This document shows, piece after piece, positions 34,227 through 43,429 of a DNA stretch of 64,000 bases (position 1 is the stretch's first letter; each line of letters starts with the position of its first letter). The translations under genes were made by a program, and so were the position numbers. Source of the DNA: Sulfodiicoccus acidiphilus (GTDB lineage Archaea; Thermoproteota; Thermoprotei_A; Sulfolobales; Sulfolobaceae); contig NZ_AP018553.1 in the NCBI RefSeq assembly GCF_003967175.1, forward strand, positions 2,033,982 through 2,097,981, written 5' to 3'. Below the pieces are notes generated by a model. The model was not told where the DNA came from and made no database searches. It was given only the letters and a program-made list of their open reading frames with translations.

Positions 34227-35444
34227 ATGACCTACGACCTCCTTAAGGGAGTGAAAGTGGTAGATCTCAGTAGGGCCATGGCTGGGCCCTACTGCACCAT
34301 GATGTTAGCTGACGCTGGGGCAGATGTAATAAAGGTCGAACCCCCCGTGGGAGACGAGACGAGACTCTGGGGGCCACCTTTCCAAAACGGGGAGAGCACC
34401 TACTTCATGAGCGTCAACAGGAACAAGAGGAGCATCGTGATCGACCTTAAGAAGGAACAGGGGAAGGAGGTCCTCAGGAGGCTCTTGGAGAACGCTGACG
34501 TGTTAGTGGAGAATTTCAGGCCAGGGGTAATGGAGAAAATGGGGTTCGGATACGAACAGGTCTCAAAGCTTAATCCCAAGATAATATACTGTTCCATCTC
34601 GGGCTTCGGCCAATGGGGTCCGTATAAGGACAGGCCGGGTTACGACCTCATAGCATACGCTGTGAGTGGGATGATGAGCATAACTGGAGAGGAGGGGAGA
34701 CCTCCAGTTAAGGCCGGAGTGCCAGTCTCAGACATAGGAGCGGGCATGTTCGGGGCCTTCGCTATAGTCTCTGCTCTATTCAGGAGAGTATCGACAGGTA
34801 AGGGGGAATACATAGACGTGAGCCTACTTGAGGGGCAGATCGCTTGGCTCACTCACCAGGCCGGAGCCTACTTCGCCACAGGTCAGAACCCAAAGAAGAT
34901 GGGCTCGGCCCACTCTTCCATCGCCCCCTATCAAGCCTTCAAGGCCAAGGACGATTACTTCGTGCTAGCGGTGGGAAACGACGAGCAGTGGGCCAGGTTC
35001 TGTAAGGCAGTAGGGGCGGAACACCTCCTGAATGACCCCCGATTCAGGAGCAATCCTGACAGGGTCAGGAACAGGGACGCGCTAATTCAGGAGTTAGAAA
35101 AAGTCTTCTCCACAGATTCTTCGACAGAGTGGGTTAGAAGGATATCCGAGGCGGGAATACCCTGCAGCAGGATCTACAAGCTCAGCGACGTCTTCACTGA
35201 CCCTCACGTCTTAGCAAGGGAAACTGTACAGGAAATTGATCACCCTAGAGCCGGGAAAGTCAAACAGATCTCGCCTCCCTACAAGTTGAAGGGCTCGAAG
35301 TTCAGGATCGCCCTGCCACCGCCTGTTCTAGGCCAACATACTGAGGAGGTACTTAGGGAATTGGGATACTCGGAGGAACAAGTTAAAAACATGGTAAAGG
35401 AGGGATCTGTGTTGATTACAAGTACTTCTCTTGCAGGTACCTGA
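34227..35444 (+). CDS. CaiB/BaiF (family III) CoA-transferase
   Basis: 405 residues. N-terminal LKGVKVVDLSRAMAGPYCTM and ADVIKVEPPVGDETR are typical of the family. RNKRSIVIDLKKEQGKEVL and ENFRPGVMEKMGFGYE follow, and the catalytic Asp lies in YIDVSLLEGQIAWL (about residue 195). The enzyme moves CoA between carboxylic acids; partner acids are unknown. The longest frame starts at TTG 34218. A TATA box (34193-34202) places the leaderless start at ATG 34227. It lies between the two 82-bp inverted repeats and overlaps the convergent M32 gene by 29 bp. Confidence 0.9.
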   Translation: MTYDLLKGVKVVDLSRAMAGPYCTMMLADAGADVIKVEPPVGDETRLWGPPFQNGESTYFMSVNRNKRSIVIDLKKEQGKEVLRRLLENADVLVENFRPGVMEKMGFGYEQVSKLNPKIIYCSISGFGQWGPYKDRPGYDLIAYAVSGMMSITGEEGRPPVKAGVPVSDIGAGMFGAFAIVSALFRRVSTGKGEYIDVSLLEGQIAWLTHQAGAYFATGQNPKKMGSAHSSIAPYQAFKAKDDYFVLAVGNDEQWARFCKAVGAEHLLNDPRFRSNPDRVRNRDALIQELEKVFSTDSSTEWVRRISEAGIPCSRIYKLSDVFTDPHVLARETVQEIDHPRAGKVKQISPPYKLKGSKFRIALPPPVLGQHTEEVLRELGYSEEQVKNMVKEGSVLITSTSLAGT

Positions 35445-36894
35445 CAAGGTATTCCGGTTCGTATTCTACACCTAACGCCTTCCTTAGGAGTTCCTTGGGT
35501 GAGTATATCGAACCCCACCTGTGTATTTTCTCCTTTAAGAACTCCTTAAGCGGGCCGAAGTTACCCTCCATCACCCTCTCGTAGAGGTGGGGAACTTTGT
35601 ACCCCAATGTTGCTGCAATCACGTTCCCCAAGGTGTAAGTGGGGAAGTAGCCGAAGGAACCTCCAGACCAGTGAACGTCTTGCAGGGCTCCTTCCGCGTC
35701 ATTCCTCGGCCTTAGTCCCAAGTACTTCTCCGTTAGCTCCTCCCACGCAGCAGGTATCTCCTGAGCGTCCATATCCCCCGCTATCAGTTTCTTCTCTATT
35801 TCGTACCTTATCGCGGTATGGAAATTATAAGTTATTTCGTCGGCGTCAACCCTTATCAGGCTCGGCCTCACCAAGTTGAAGTACTTATATATCTCCTCTC
35901 TGTCGTAACCCGATAGGAACTGAAGCTTCGAGCGAAGATATGGGTATATCAAGGACGTGAATTCCTGGCTCCTCCCTACAACGTTTTCCCAGAACCTGGA
36001 CTGGGACTCGTGAATCGAGTAGGACGCCGCCCCACCAACTGGTGTGAACTCCAGCTCGCTGTTAAGCTGTAGTTCGTAGATGGCATGTCCACACTCGTGT
36101 ATGACAGAGAACATAGTTGACCTGAAGTCCCTCCCCTCGTACCTCGTGGTAATCCTCACGTCCCCTGTGGAGAGTCCAACAGTGAAAGGGTGTGCAGAGA
36201 CGTCTATCCTGAACTTCTCCTTGGGCATTCCTAGGAGGTTTATCAGATGTTCGTTCACTTCCCTCATCGAGCCCTCTTCGTACTTGACTTCCTCTAGAGG
36301 GTGAGAGGCTGGGAATTTTTCCTCGGCCCTAACTTTATCGAGAACTTGCTTCGAGGCTGGAAGTAGTTCCGAGTAGATCCTGTCCACATCTTTAACCGTG
36401 AGGCCCTCCTCGTAAATGTCGAGGAGAGCGTCGTATGGATGTTTCGAGTATCCCAGTTTCTCCGCTATAGTTTTCTCAAGGTCTACTATCCTCTCCAAGT
36501 AGGGTCTGAACTTGGAGAAGTCGGCTTCCTTCCTCGCTTCCCTCCACACTACAGAAGCCTTAGAGGTCACCGCACTTAACTCCTTCAAGACTTCCTGGGG
36601 TATGGCCCTGTAGAACTTCAATTCCCTACCTACAACCCTAACTATTCCTCTCTCAACGTCTGTCAGATCCTTCCTCTCTACCGCCCGATCTAGGAGAGAT
36701 CCTAGTGAGAGGATCGCCTCCTGCTCCATGGCTGAGAGCTCTGCAGCGACTGCTCCCCTGGCCTCCGCACCCATAGGTGGCATGTACGTCTCAAGGTCCC
36801 ACCCCATAAGCGATTGGGTGTACCTTATGGCCTTGACTCTCTTGAACGAAGTGTTAATCCGCTCGATTACGGGATCCATATTCGTTCTATTCAT
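35416..36894 (-). CDS. M32-family metallocarboxypeptidase (Taq/Pfu type)
   Basis: 492 residues. The zinc motif is HECGHAIYE (HExxH, about residues 263-271), with the third ligand Glu and GSxxSIHESQSRFWEN downstream. DAEGALQDVHWSGGSFGYFPTY and YTLG near the C-terminus are typical of M32. It removes C-terminal residues from peptides, except proline in most relatives. ATG at 36894 begins MNRTNMDPVIERI; a second ATG at 36879 is an alternative that fits a TATA-like GTTTAATC (36902-36909) better. It lies between the 82-bp inverted repeats. Confidence 0.92.
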   Translation of the reverse strand: MNRTNMDPVIERINTSFKRVKAIRYTQSLMGWDLETYMPPMGAEARGAVAAELSAMEQEAILSLGSLLDRAVERKDLTDVERGIVRVVGRELKFYRAIPQEVLKELSAVTSKASVVWREARKEADFSKFRPYLERIVDLEKTIAEKLGYSKHPYDALLDIYEEGLTVKDVDRIYSELLPASKQVLDKVRAEEKFPASHPLEEVKYEEGSMREVNEHLINLLGMPKEKFRIDVSAHPFTVGLSTGDVRITTRYEGRDFRSTMFSVIHECGHAIYELQLNSELEFTPVGGAASYSIHESQSRFWENVVGRSQEFTSLIYPYLRSKLQFLSGYDREEIYKYFNLVRPSLIRVDADEITYNFHTAIRYEIEKKLIAGDMDAQEIPAAWEELTEKYLGLRPRNDAEGALQDVHWSGGSFGYFPTYTLGNVIAATLGYKVPHLYERVMEGNFGPLKEFLKEKIHRWGSIYSPKELLRKALGVEYEPEYLVRYLQEKYL

Positions 36895-37383
36895 CTCCGA
36901 TTAAACGATTTTCTAACCCTTAGACAGGCCCTATTGAGACTTCTGAGTCAGTGGGCTTAGATCTCACGTTCGTCATTGGTGGAGGTGGTCGCGTTTTTAA
37001 CCTTAGCACTGTAGCTAAACTTTTGACTTGAGAGGAAAATCCAAAGCTCAGAGCTAACAACAATACTTTAACACTGATATTTTAAGTCGCTCTCTACGTG
37101 ATAGTGTCGGCATGAATGGACAACCTCCTTTTCACAAGATAGAGAAAGCGTTTCCTTCAGCTAACACAGCCTCCTATGCGTCTTACATTGATGTGATTTT
37201 GGCCAGACCTTCGGTTACCTCGTTGTGTCTTCAAGCAAGTGTTAAGCTAAGATAATTTGGGTACCCTAGCTTTAGACCCACTCACACACTAGGTCCTCGT
37301 TGACCCCACACGACTCACCGTCCCATCTGGGCAGGACTTCGAGATACGGATCAATTTATGGCGAACTGGGGTGGAGCCTCGTA
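36895..37383. other. Gene-poor stretch upstream of M32 gene
   Basis: Apart from the small frame at 37112-37255 I see no gene here. It carries the M32 promoter at its left end. On the right it runs into the inverted-repeat copy at 37384. Confidence 0.5.
37112..37255 (+). CDS. Possible small leaderless gene, 47 residues
   Basis: ATG at 37112 begins MNGQPPFHKIEKAFPSANTA and ends CLQASVKLR. A TATA-like GATATTTTAA (37075-37084) sits 30 bp upstream, the distance used by real genes in this window. No family recognised and no long hydrophobic run. It may be a short gene or the 5' end of a truncated one. Confidence 0.3.
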   Translation: MNGQPPFHKIEKAFPSANTASYASYIDVILARPSVTSLCLQASVKLR

Positions 37384-37465
37384 TTTCAGCGTGGGGTGAG
37401 AAGCCGTACAATTGACTTTAGGTGAACGAGTATGTCATTGCCGACAGGACTCCGTCTAAATTTCC
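37384..37465. repeat. 82-bp inverted repeat, copy B
   Basis: Exact reverse complement of 33987-34068 by eye over 82 bp. It lies 33 bp before the right end of the tnpB-tail element at 37498-37800. Confidence 0.9.
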
Positions 37466-37497
37466 ATAATCTGTTAGAGCTGCCTCGATTTCTCGTG

Positions 37498-37800
37498 AAC
37501 CACCTCCCCCTCACGGACGTGGCATCCTCGCGGTGAGGATTTCCTGCTTCCCGGAGGGACCTAGATCCCCTTCCGTAGCGGAGGTTCAGTGGAACCTTTC
37601 TGTGAACAGTACGGAAGGGGGATCACGGAGGGTTTCCTCTCCACGGGCGTGAGTTCCCCCAGTCCAGAGGGTGCGACCCAGCTCTCACAGTAGAGGTCGT
37701 AGAAATAGTATTTTGACAACCGTAAAGAGGTTTACATAAGGGGGCTGTCCGTCCTCACGGAAGGGGACTTCCGTCCCCTCAACCCCCGTTAAGTTAAATT
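37498..37800 (-). mobile_element. tnpB-tail element, full copy
   Basis: Aligns with 23425-23725 along the whole unit. Shared parts are the right end (CCTCCCCCTCACGGACGTGG), a tail holding GCGGAGGTTCAGTGGAACCT and CTTTCTGTGAACAG, GAGGGTGCGACCCAGCTCT, an AT-rich spacer, and the hairpin end ending GTTAAGTTAAA at 37788-37798. In one frame it reads SWVAPSGLGELTPVERKPSV, a TnpB-like tail. Frames are broken and no catalytic part is present. Confidence 0.65.
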
Positions 37801-37890
37801 TCTCTTAAAGGAGATCTCTAGAAGCTTATGATAAGTTATCAGGAGCTCAGGCCACTTACAACTCCAATCTAACCACAAGTCAATCCACGT

Positions 37891-38688
37891 CTAAGATAAC
37901 GAGTTCCAGAGCGCCGTCATCAAGTCCTTCCTTCCCGATTTCTGCAACGCCGCCGACAAAACTCCCAATAACATGAATGTTCCGGAAGAGCCCCCCATCG
38001 AGGCTACCCGGAGGGAAGAGGAGTAAAGGTCGCCTCTGCCTTTAAGGCACTCCCTTAGAGCTGCTACCTCTATGAGGTAGTCTCTATCCGTTATTACTTC
38101 AGAAAGTATGCTCCTACTCAACTGGGTTGTATTGCTCAGGTCTAGGTAGGCCTGGAGTGAACTTCCCCAACCGGTTAAGTAGCCCGCTAGAAAGTCGTCG
38201 AACGATGGAGTGCTACCTCCCCCAGCCCCCACGTAACGTTGTGCTAGCTCCAACGTCCTCCCCGGCTCATCGTCTTTTGAGATAATGAGATGTTTCAGGA
38301 GCTTGACCACGTGCAGGTCTAGTTCTCCGGAGAGCGTGGAGCCAAGCACTGACGCAATCTTAACCGCTTCGCCGAGGTTTACCACGTCAGAACTACTCTC
38401 ACCAGGCCTCCTATAGGCCCTAGCTTCCCCCTCCATAGTAAGAACCAGGTAGTTTCCCTCGAAGGACGCCCTCACTCCTACCTTCTTTGAGCTCGGGGAA
38501 AGCGCCACGGAGTACGGTGTTATCAATGGCTGATCTGAGGCGGGCGCCAAGTGGCCCCTGAAGAGAGCGTAAACGTTATCTTGCGTTTCTACCGCGATCT
38601 CTAAAGAAACGGAGCCTCGTCTCCTGAGTTCGTTCAGGAGGTCCTCGCCCACGGCCGAGGCCTCAAGAGATTCCATATTCCTCAGCAT
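37891..38688 (-). CDS. allH: DUF2877 protein (AllH/YlbF-like), oxamate-carbamoyltransferase-type subunit
   Basis: 265 residues. A central LAQRYVGAGGGSTPSFDDFL, with GxGxGxTPSxDDxL-type spacing, is the hallmark of DUF2877. It continues AGYLTGWG, with SSSLRVASMGGSSGTFMLLG further on. In E. coli the equivalent gene lies with fdrA and a DUF1116 gene and together they are reported to form an oxamate carbamoyltransferase. Here it is last in the same order, overlapping the DUF1116 gene by 26 bp. It probably forms part of a complex that splits an N-carbamoyl compound with phosphate. The substrate in this organism is unknown. Confidence 0.88.
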   Translation of the reverse strand: MLRNMESLEASAVGEDLLNELRRRGSVSLEIAVETQDNVYALFRGHLAPASDQPLITPYSVALSPSSKKVGVRASFEGNYLVLTMEGEARAYRRPGESSSDVVNLGEAVKIASVLGSTLSGELDLHVVKLLKHLIISKDDEPGRTLELAQRYVGAGGGSTPSFDDFLAGYLTGWGSSLQAYLDLSNTTQLSRSILSEVITDRDYLIEVAALRECLKGRGDLYSSSLRVASMGGSSGTFMLLGVLSAALQKSGRKDLMTALWNSLS

Positions 38689-39931
38689 ATCTCCTCAGGG
38701 CCCTCTTGAACATGCCCATGTCCATTGACACTACGCCCGCTCCTATCTGCCCAACGCCGGCCTGCCTGTGAGCTATCCCAGTGTTTATAGTGGGCTCGAT
38801 TCCCGTCTTCACAACTTTCCTGAGGTCTATCCCCGTCGGGGTTCCCTGGAAGGAGAGGTAAGGTATCTTGAAATACCTGTGCTTAGTGTGAGTTATCTGG
38901 TACATACGCTCCGTGTTCTCGACCGCGAACTGAACGTTTCCTCCCACCCAAGAGACAATAGAGGGGGCAGCAGCCATGGCAAACCCACCGAAGCCCGCGG
39001 TCTCAGTGATGGCGCTATCCCCTATGTCCGGGTTTGCGTCCTCAGGTTTGAAGCCAGGGAAGAGAACTCCCTGAGGCACTTTGGCGGGGGCAGTGAACCA
39101 ATTGTTACCGAGTCCACTTATCCATATCCCCGCCTCCGTGCCGTTCCTACTCATCACCGTAACAACCGTACTGTACTTCACGTTGTGGGCCGCCAATGTC
39201 ATGACCTTGGCAGCCCCCATGGCGAAGTTGAGGAAAGTGAACGTATTACCCTTCACGAAATCCAGTACCCTGAGTAAAACGTCCTTAGCTAGGTCCGACA
39301 TCACAAGGTACCTCGCTAACTCGTTCAAGAAGAGTGAAGTACCTGCAGCGTGTCTGTTGTGACCCTCATCACCCATGTTAAGTGCCTGGGTTAATATGAA
39401 CTTCACGTCAAGTCCCCCCTTTTCCTTCACCGCCTGATCTACGGCAGCCTTAAGGCTCTCCGCGAACTCTGACCCCATCCACTTCAACCTCTTCAGCACA
39501 CTCTCATCGTATGCACCATACCTTAGCACCTTCCCGATGCCCTCGTTGAGATTGGAGTAGGCCCTATTCCCATACTTTGGATCACTTATGACTAGCAAGG
39601 GCATTGAAGGTGAGACGGCACCAGCCATGGGTGCAACAACCCCCACCTCATGTGTTGGAACCAGTCTCACCTCGCCCGTCTGAAGCTTCCTCTCTGCCCC
39701 CTCTGGACTGTCTGCCCACCCCTCTAGAAGCGTCGCACCTATTAATGCTCCCCTCAGAGGGCCTGAGGCCTTCTCCCAAGAGACCGGAGGACCAGCGTGA
39801 AGGAGCGTGGGTTGACCGAATACGTTAAGGACTTTCCTCGCCTCCACTACATCGATCCAAATCGCTGAGGCCTCCATCATACGTTCTACCGCGGCCTCGT
39901 TGGCCTTCGAGATCTCCTCCCTGAGCGACAT
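38663..39931 (-). CDS. allG: DUF1116 protein (AllG/YlbE-like)
   Basis: 422 residues. Conserved DUF1116 stretches include MGDEGHNRHAAGTSLFLNEL, MSRNGTEAGIWISGLGNNWF, TETAGFGGFAMAAAPSIVSW and the C-terminal HRQAGVGQIGAGVVSMDM. It is the central, probably catalytic, component of the FdrA/AllFGH-type carbamoyltransferase. ATG at 39931 has a strong Shine-Dalgarno (GGAGGT) 9 bases upstream, located inside the preceding 56-residue gene. Overlaps the DUF2877 gene by 26 bp. No signal peptide, so cytoplasmic. Confidence 0.9.
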   Translation of the reverse strand: MSLREEISKANEAAVERMMEASAIWIDVVEARKVLNVFGQPTLLHAGPPVSWEKASGPLRGALIGATLLEGWADSPEGAERKLQTGEVRLVPTHEVGVVAPMAGAVSPSMPLLVISDPKYGNRAYSNLNEGIGKVLRYGAYDESVLKRLKWMGSEFAESLKAAVDQAVKEKGGLDVKFILTQALNMGDEGHNRHAAGTSLFLNELARYLVMSDLAKDVLLRVLDFVKGNTFTFLNFAMGAAKVMTLAAHNVKYSTVVTVMSRNGTEAGIWISGLGNNWFTAPAKVPQGVLFPGFKPEDANPDIGDSAITETAGFGGFAMAAAPSIVSWVGGNVQFAVENTERMYQITHTKHRYFKIPYLSFQGTPTGIDLRKVVKTGIEPTINTGIAHRQAGVGQIGAGVVSMDMGMFKRALRRYAEEYGIS

Positions 39932-40102
39932 TCACAATACCTCCTTAAGTATGTCCTCTATGTCCTTTTCAAGCTCCACCGGTGGGCGCCAATTCACTTG
40001 AAGTGTAGTCACCCCCTGACGCTTCAGTTCCTCGTGGAAGTGCGAGCTACCCACGTTTATCACAGTTATCCTTTGGGAAGCGAGAGAGTCGGCTCCCTTC
40101 AC
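39932..40102 (-). CDS. 56-residue FdrA-associated small protein
   Basis: A GTG start at 40102 overlaps the fdrA stop (GTGA) and its own stop lies next to the DUF1116 ATG. The product contains ITVINVGSSHFHEELKRQGV followed by LQVNWRPPVELEKDIEDIL. The pattern INVG...F...LR.QGV....V.WRPP is the same as small fdrA-linked proteins and N-terminal extensions of DUF1116 proteins in bacteria, as I recall. It is likely a fourth subunit or a nucleotide/CoA-type accessory of the complex. Confidence 0.8.
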   Translation of the reverse strand: MKGADSLASQRITVINVGSSHFHEELKRQGVTTLQVNWRPPVELEKDIEDILKEVL

Positions 40103-41679
40103 AATAGACCACCTATAGATACAGTTTCATCGTACACAAGTTTAAGTTTGTTTCCGCCTCGCGTTACTGCCCCCGCTAGCGTCAAGAAAGCCAACGCGTT
40201 GGTCGGGAAGAGCTTAACTCCCAACGACTTGAGCTTATCCTCTTGCTCTGAGAGTCCTTGTGGATCTCCCGATGTACCACACACGTGTCCTAGGAGCTCT
40301 ACTCTCCTTCCACTCCTCTCCACCTCTGAAAGGAAGTAGTTTATTGCGTTTGAGTGAGCACCAGCGGGGTCGTGGTGAGCTCCGTATCCGAGGACGAAGT
40401 CCATGTAAACTGCCCCCACCGACTCGTCCTTAGCGAGCTCTCTGAGAACGGTGGTCCTTATTGTAGGGTCGATCATGGGGTGCGGTCTTCCCCGGGTGTA
40501 TTCTTCCTCTCCTAGATCTACTACGGCATTGCCAGACCTCAAGTCCACAGAGAAACTTACTCCGGCCTCCGAGAGCACTACAGACCCCTCGTTGGCGAAG
40601 GTACCACCTGTGAGCAATGCCACGAACCTGCCGTTGACCCTCAGCGACTGGACCATCTCTGAAGTCCTCTGGAAGTCCCAGTGATACTTGGAAAGAAAGG
40701 CCTTTAGAGGTTCTTCCCCGCCGCCCAAACTGGCCACCGAAGCCACTGCTTGGTGAAGGGTTTTGGTGAAGGTGAGCCTGCCATCTCTTCCCTTTTTGGC
40801 TCCTGGCCCTAGAAATGTAATTACGCACGGCTTCTTGATCCGTGATTTGACGAACTCCTCCACCTTTGCCTTAGTCGTTGGATTTGGAATCTTGCTTACC
40901 AAAGCGATCACGTTAGTGCTGGGATCCTCCTCCAGGAACTCCAGGGCCTTCATCATCATCAATCCTCCAACTACGTCCTTCACATCGTTTCCTCCGACTC
41001 CGAGGCCGTAGGAAATCCCAAGTCCACTCTCAGACAACATGGAACTCAATTCCTGGAGTCCCGTACCTGACGCAGCCGCCACTCCAACTCCTCCAATCCT
41101 AACCTTATTTGCAAACCCCAGACCCACTCCCCTAATTAAAACAGTTCCAGCTCCAGGACCAAAGACGAAACAGTCGTTCTTAACTGCCGATTGTTTCAGT
41201 GTGATCTCATCTTCTATTGGTACGTTGTCACTGAAGACGTGCACGTTTATACCCTCCTCAACTAGAGGCAAGGCTACATCCTTAACGTACTTCCCAGGAA
41301 TGGAGATCAAAACCACGGTAGGTTCTGGGATTGCCGCTAGAGCCGCTTCAACTGTGGAGTACTGGGACTCCTCAGCTCCACCCTCCATTAGGGACTTGGC
41401 AGTGGCTATAGCCGCTTCCACGGCCTCCTGACTCGAGCCTCCTACAACTATAACTAAGTCGTCTGGGCCAGCCCCAGCTAGCTCCTCGGACCACAGTCCC
41501 AGCGATTTGGCCAAATCCTTGTTGGTATCTGTGGCCATTCCTACCAAAGCTTCACCCACTCCAGGAAGTCTCCTTACTTTCTCTGTGATCCTGAGCAGGA
41601 AGACCGAGTCCCTGAACGTACCCTTCATTACGACGGTTCTTCTGTGCTCTGGCCTCGTGATCCTTAAGCCCTCTACCAC
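40099..41679 (-). CDS. fdrA: FdrA/AllF family protein, acyl-CoA-synthetase-like subunit
   Basis: 526 residues in two Rossmann-like halves similar to succinyl-CoA synthetase alpha. An N-terminal FRDSVFLLRITEKVRRLPGV leads in, with FGPGAGTVLIRGVGLGFANK and RIGGVGVAAASGTGLQEL after it. The C-terminal half has VVDLGEEEYTRGRPHPMIDP, DFVLGYGAHHDPAGA and VCGTSGDPQGLSEQE. In E. coli this gene is part of the reported oxamate carbamoyltransferase set. A TATA-like TTAAATAC (41700-41707) fits a leaderless GTG at 41679. It heads the operon fdrA, small protein, DUF1116, DUF2877 and is divergent from the NCS1 permease gene. Confidence 0.92.
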   Translation of the reverse strand: MVEGLRITRPEHRRTVVMKGTFRDSVFLLRITEKVRRLPGVGEALVGMATDTNKDLAKSLGLWSEELAGAGPDDLVIVVGGSSQEAVEAAIATAKSLMEGGAEESQYSTVEAALAAIPEPTVVLISIPGKYVKDVALPLVEEGINVHVFSDNVPIEDEITLKQSAVKNDCFVFGPGAGTVLIRGVGLGFANKVRIGGVGVAAASGTGLQELSSMLSESGLGISYGLGVGGNDVKDVVGGLMMMKALEFLEEDPSTNVIALVSKIPNPTTKAKVEEFVKSRIKKPCVITFLGPGAKKGRDGRLTFTKTLHQAVASVASLGGGEEPLKAFLSKYHWDFQRTSEMVQSLRVNGRFVALLTGGTFANEGSVVLSEAGVSFSVDLRSGNAVVDLGEEEYTRGRPHPMIDPTIRTTVLRELAKDESVGAVYMDFVLGYGAHHDPAGAHSNAINYFLSEVERSGRRVELLGHVCGTSGDPQGLSEQEDKLKSLGVKLFPTNALAFLTLAGAVTRGGNKLKLVYDETVSIGGLL

Positions 41680-41773
41680 TTGTTCATTTTTTAAGACCCG
41701 TATTTAAGCCTCACCCTATGCTTACCATTATGAGGAAATGAACTTAAATTCGAACTCCGTTTAGAATAAAGGG

Positions 41774-43429
41774 ATGACTGAGGAAAGAGAAACCTCAGAA
41801 AGAGTTGAAGCAACCAAGTTCTACCCGGACAAGGGTTACTTGGAGCTCGAAAGGAAGTTCCCAGAAGAGAAGTACCTGTGGAACGAGGACGTCCACCCAA
41901 CTCCAGTCAAACACAGAACGTGGGGGTCGTGGACTTTCTTCGCCATATGGTTCGGAATGGCCATGGAGGTGGAGTCCTGGGCCCTCGTGTCTATAGGTTA
42001 CTCTTTCGGTCTCAATTGGTTCTGGAGCCTCGTGTCTGTAGCTGCCGGGAACCTCATCGTCCTCGTTCCTATGATAATACAAAGCCACGGAGGAGCGAGG
42101 TATGGGATACCCGAGACGCCATTAACTAGAAGTAGATGGGGAATATACGGAAACTGGATCCCTTCTCTTCTTAGAGGCATAATAGGTGCAGGTTGGTGGG
42201 GAATAGACACCTGGATAATATCGGAGGCCATAGGGGCTATGTACCTAGTACTCACACATGGTACAGGATTGCTCTTGAAGCTAGTGTCCCAGAATCCAGC
42301 TGACTTACCTTTTCTGATAGCTACAATAAACCCGGATTTGTTCTGGGGAGTGTTTCTCCTAACAATAGCAGCCAGGCTCGCCATACTCTATGTCTCCCCT
42401 CCCAGGACTGGACAGAAAGTTCTCAAAGTGGTTAGCTGGACAGTTCCCTTCGTGAGCTTCGCGGGTTTCTTCATACTATTCTTCAACGTCATGTCCATGG
42501 CCAGCTGGCACTGGCAGCCCATACTCGATATTCCCACTACAGTCTCTGGATCAGCCTTCTGGTACGCCCTGATAGGGCTGATAAACGCCAATGTGGCTTT
42601 CTGGGCCACCATGGCTCTCTCAATGCCTGACTACACCAGGTTCGCGAAGACTCAGTTCGCCCAAACTGCCGGACAGTTGCCCCTACCACTTCTCATGACC
42701 GCCATAGGGGCGTTCGGCCTCGTGACAACTGGGGCCTCCTACGTCGTCTTCAAGACTCCCATATGGGATCCAATAGTATTGTCTGCGCTCTCGATATCCA
42801 ACCCGGCTTTAGCGATTACTGCCCTCTTCCTTCTCCTGCTGGGAGTGGTTGTAGTCAATATATACGCGGACACGGTTGGACCTGCGTACGACTTCAGCAA
42901 CATATACCCGAAGAAGTTGAGCTGGTTTGCTGGAGTTGTGATAGTCGTGCTAGTCGCTGGGGCACTCCAATCGTGGACATACTACTTCAATGCCTTCAGT
43001 TACGTAGAGAACTGGTTGCTAACCTACGGTGCCCTATTGGGAGGGGTGGAGGGAATAATAGTGTTCGACTACGCTCTCCTCAGAAGGTTCAAGTTCGAGC
43101 TCTTCGATATTTTCTACTCCAAGGGCAGGTTCAGGTACTTCAAAGGAGTTAACCCAGCTGCAGTGATAGCTTTCGTGATCTCCATGATTCTGGTGTTCCC
43201 ACCCAACTCTTACCTCCCCACTTCCATATCTTCCCTCTACCCCGGCCAGAGCTGGGTATTTCAAGACTCTTGGATATCCGCCATCCTTCTGTCTGGATTG
43301 ATATATACGGCATTAATGGTGTTCTGGGTTATACCGAGGTACCAACCTTGGCTACGGGGAAGTCCCCTGAAGGGGTATACATCGAAGGAGACCGAGGAGA
43401 TCTTCAGGGGAAAGAGGGAGAAAAACTGA
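41774..43429 (+). CDS. NCS1-family nucleobase/allantoin-type permease (first copy)
   Basis: 551 residues, about 12 helices. NCS1 marks are NEDVHPTPVKHRTWGSWTFF before helix 1, PMIIQSHGGARYGIPETPLT, GAGWWGIDTW, the NANVAFWATMALSMPDYTRF core and GALLGGVEGIIVFDYALLRR. These carriers import cytosine, uracil, purines, hydantoins or allantoin with Na+ or H+. It is closely paralogous to 48473-50104. ATG at 41774 with TATA-like TTAAATTC (41743-41750). It diverges from fdrA and overlaps the end of the deaminase-like gene by 26 bp. Confidence 0.92.
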   Translation: MTEERETSERVEATKFYPDKGYLELERKFPEEKYLWNEDVHPTPVKHRTWGSWTFFAIWFGMAMEVESWALVSIGYSFGLNWFWSLVSVAAGNLIVLVPMIIQSHGGARYGIPETPLTRSRWGIYGNWIPSLLRGIIGAGWWGIDTWIISEAIGAMYLVLTHGTGLLLKLVSQNPADLPFLIATINPDLFWGVFLLTIAARLAILYVSPPRTGQKVLKVVSWTVPFVSFAGFFILFFNVMSMASWHWQPILDIPTTVSGSAFWYALIGLINANVAFWATMALSMPDYTRFAKTQFAQTAGQLPLPLLMTAIGAFGLVTTGASYVVFKTPIWDPIVLSALSISNPALAITALFLLLLGVVVVNIYADTVGPAYDFSNIYPKKLSWFAGVVIVVLVAGALQSWTYYFNAFSYVENWLLTYGALLGGVEGIIVFDYALLRRFKFELFDIFYSKGRFRYFKGVNPAAVIAFVISMILVFPPNSYLPTSISSLYPGQSWVFQDSWISAILLSGLIYTALMVFWVIPRYQPWLRGSPLKGYTSKETEEIFRGKREKN

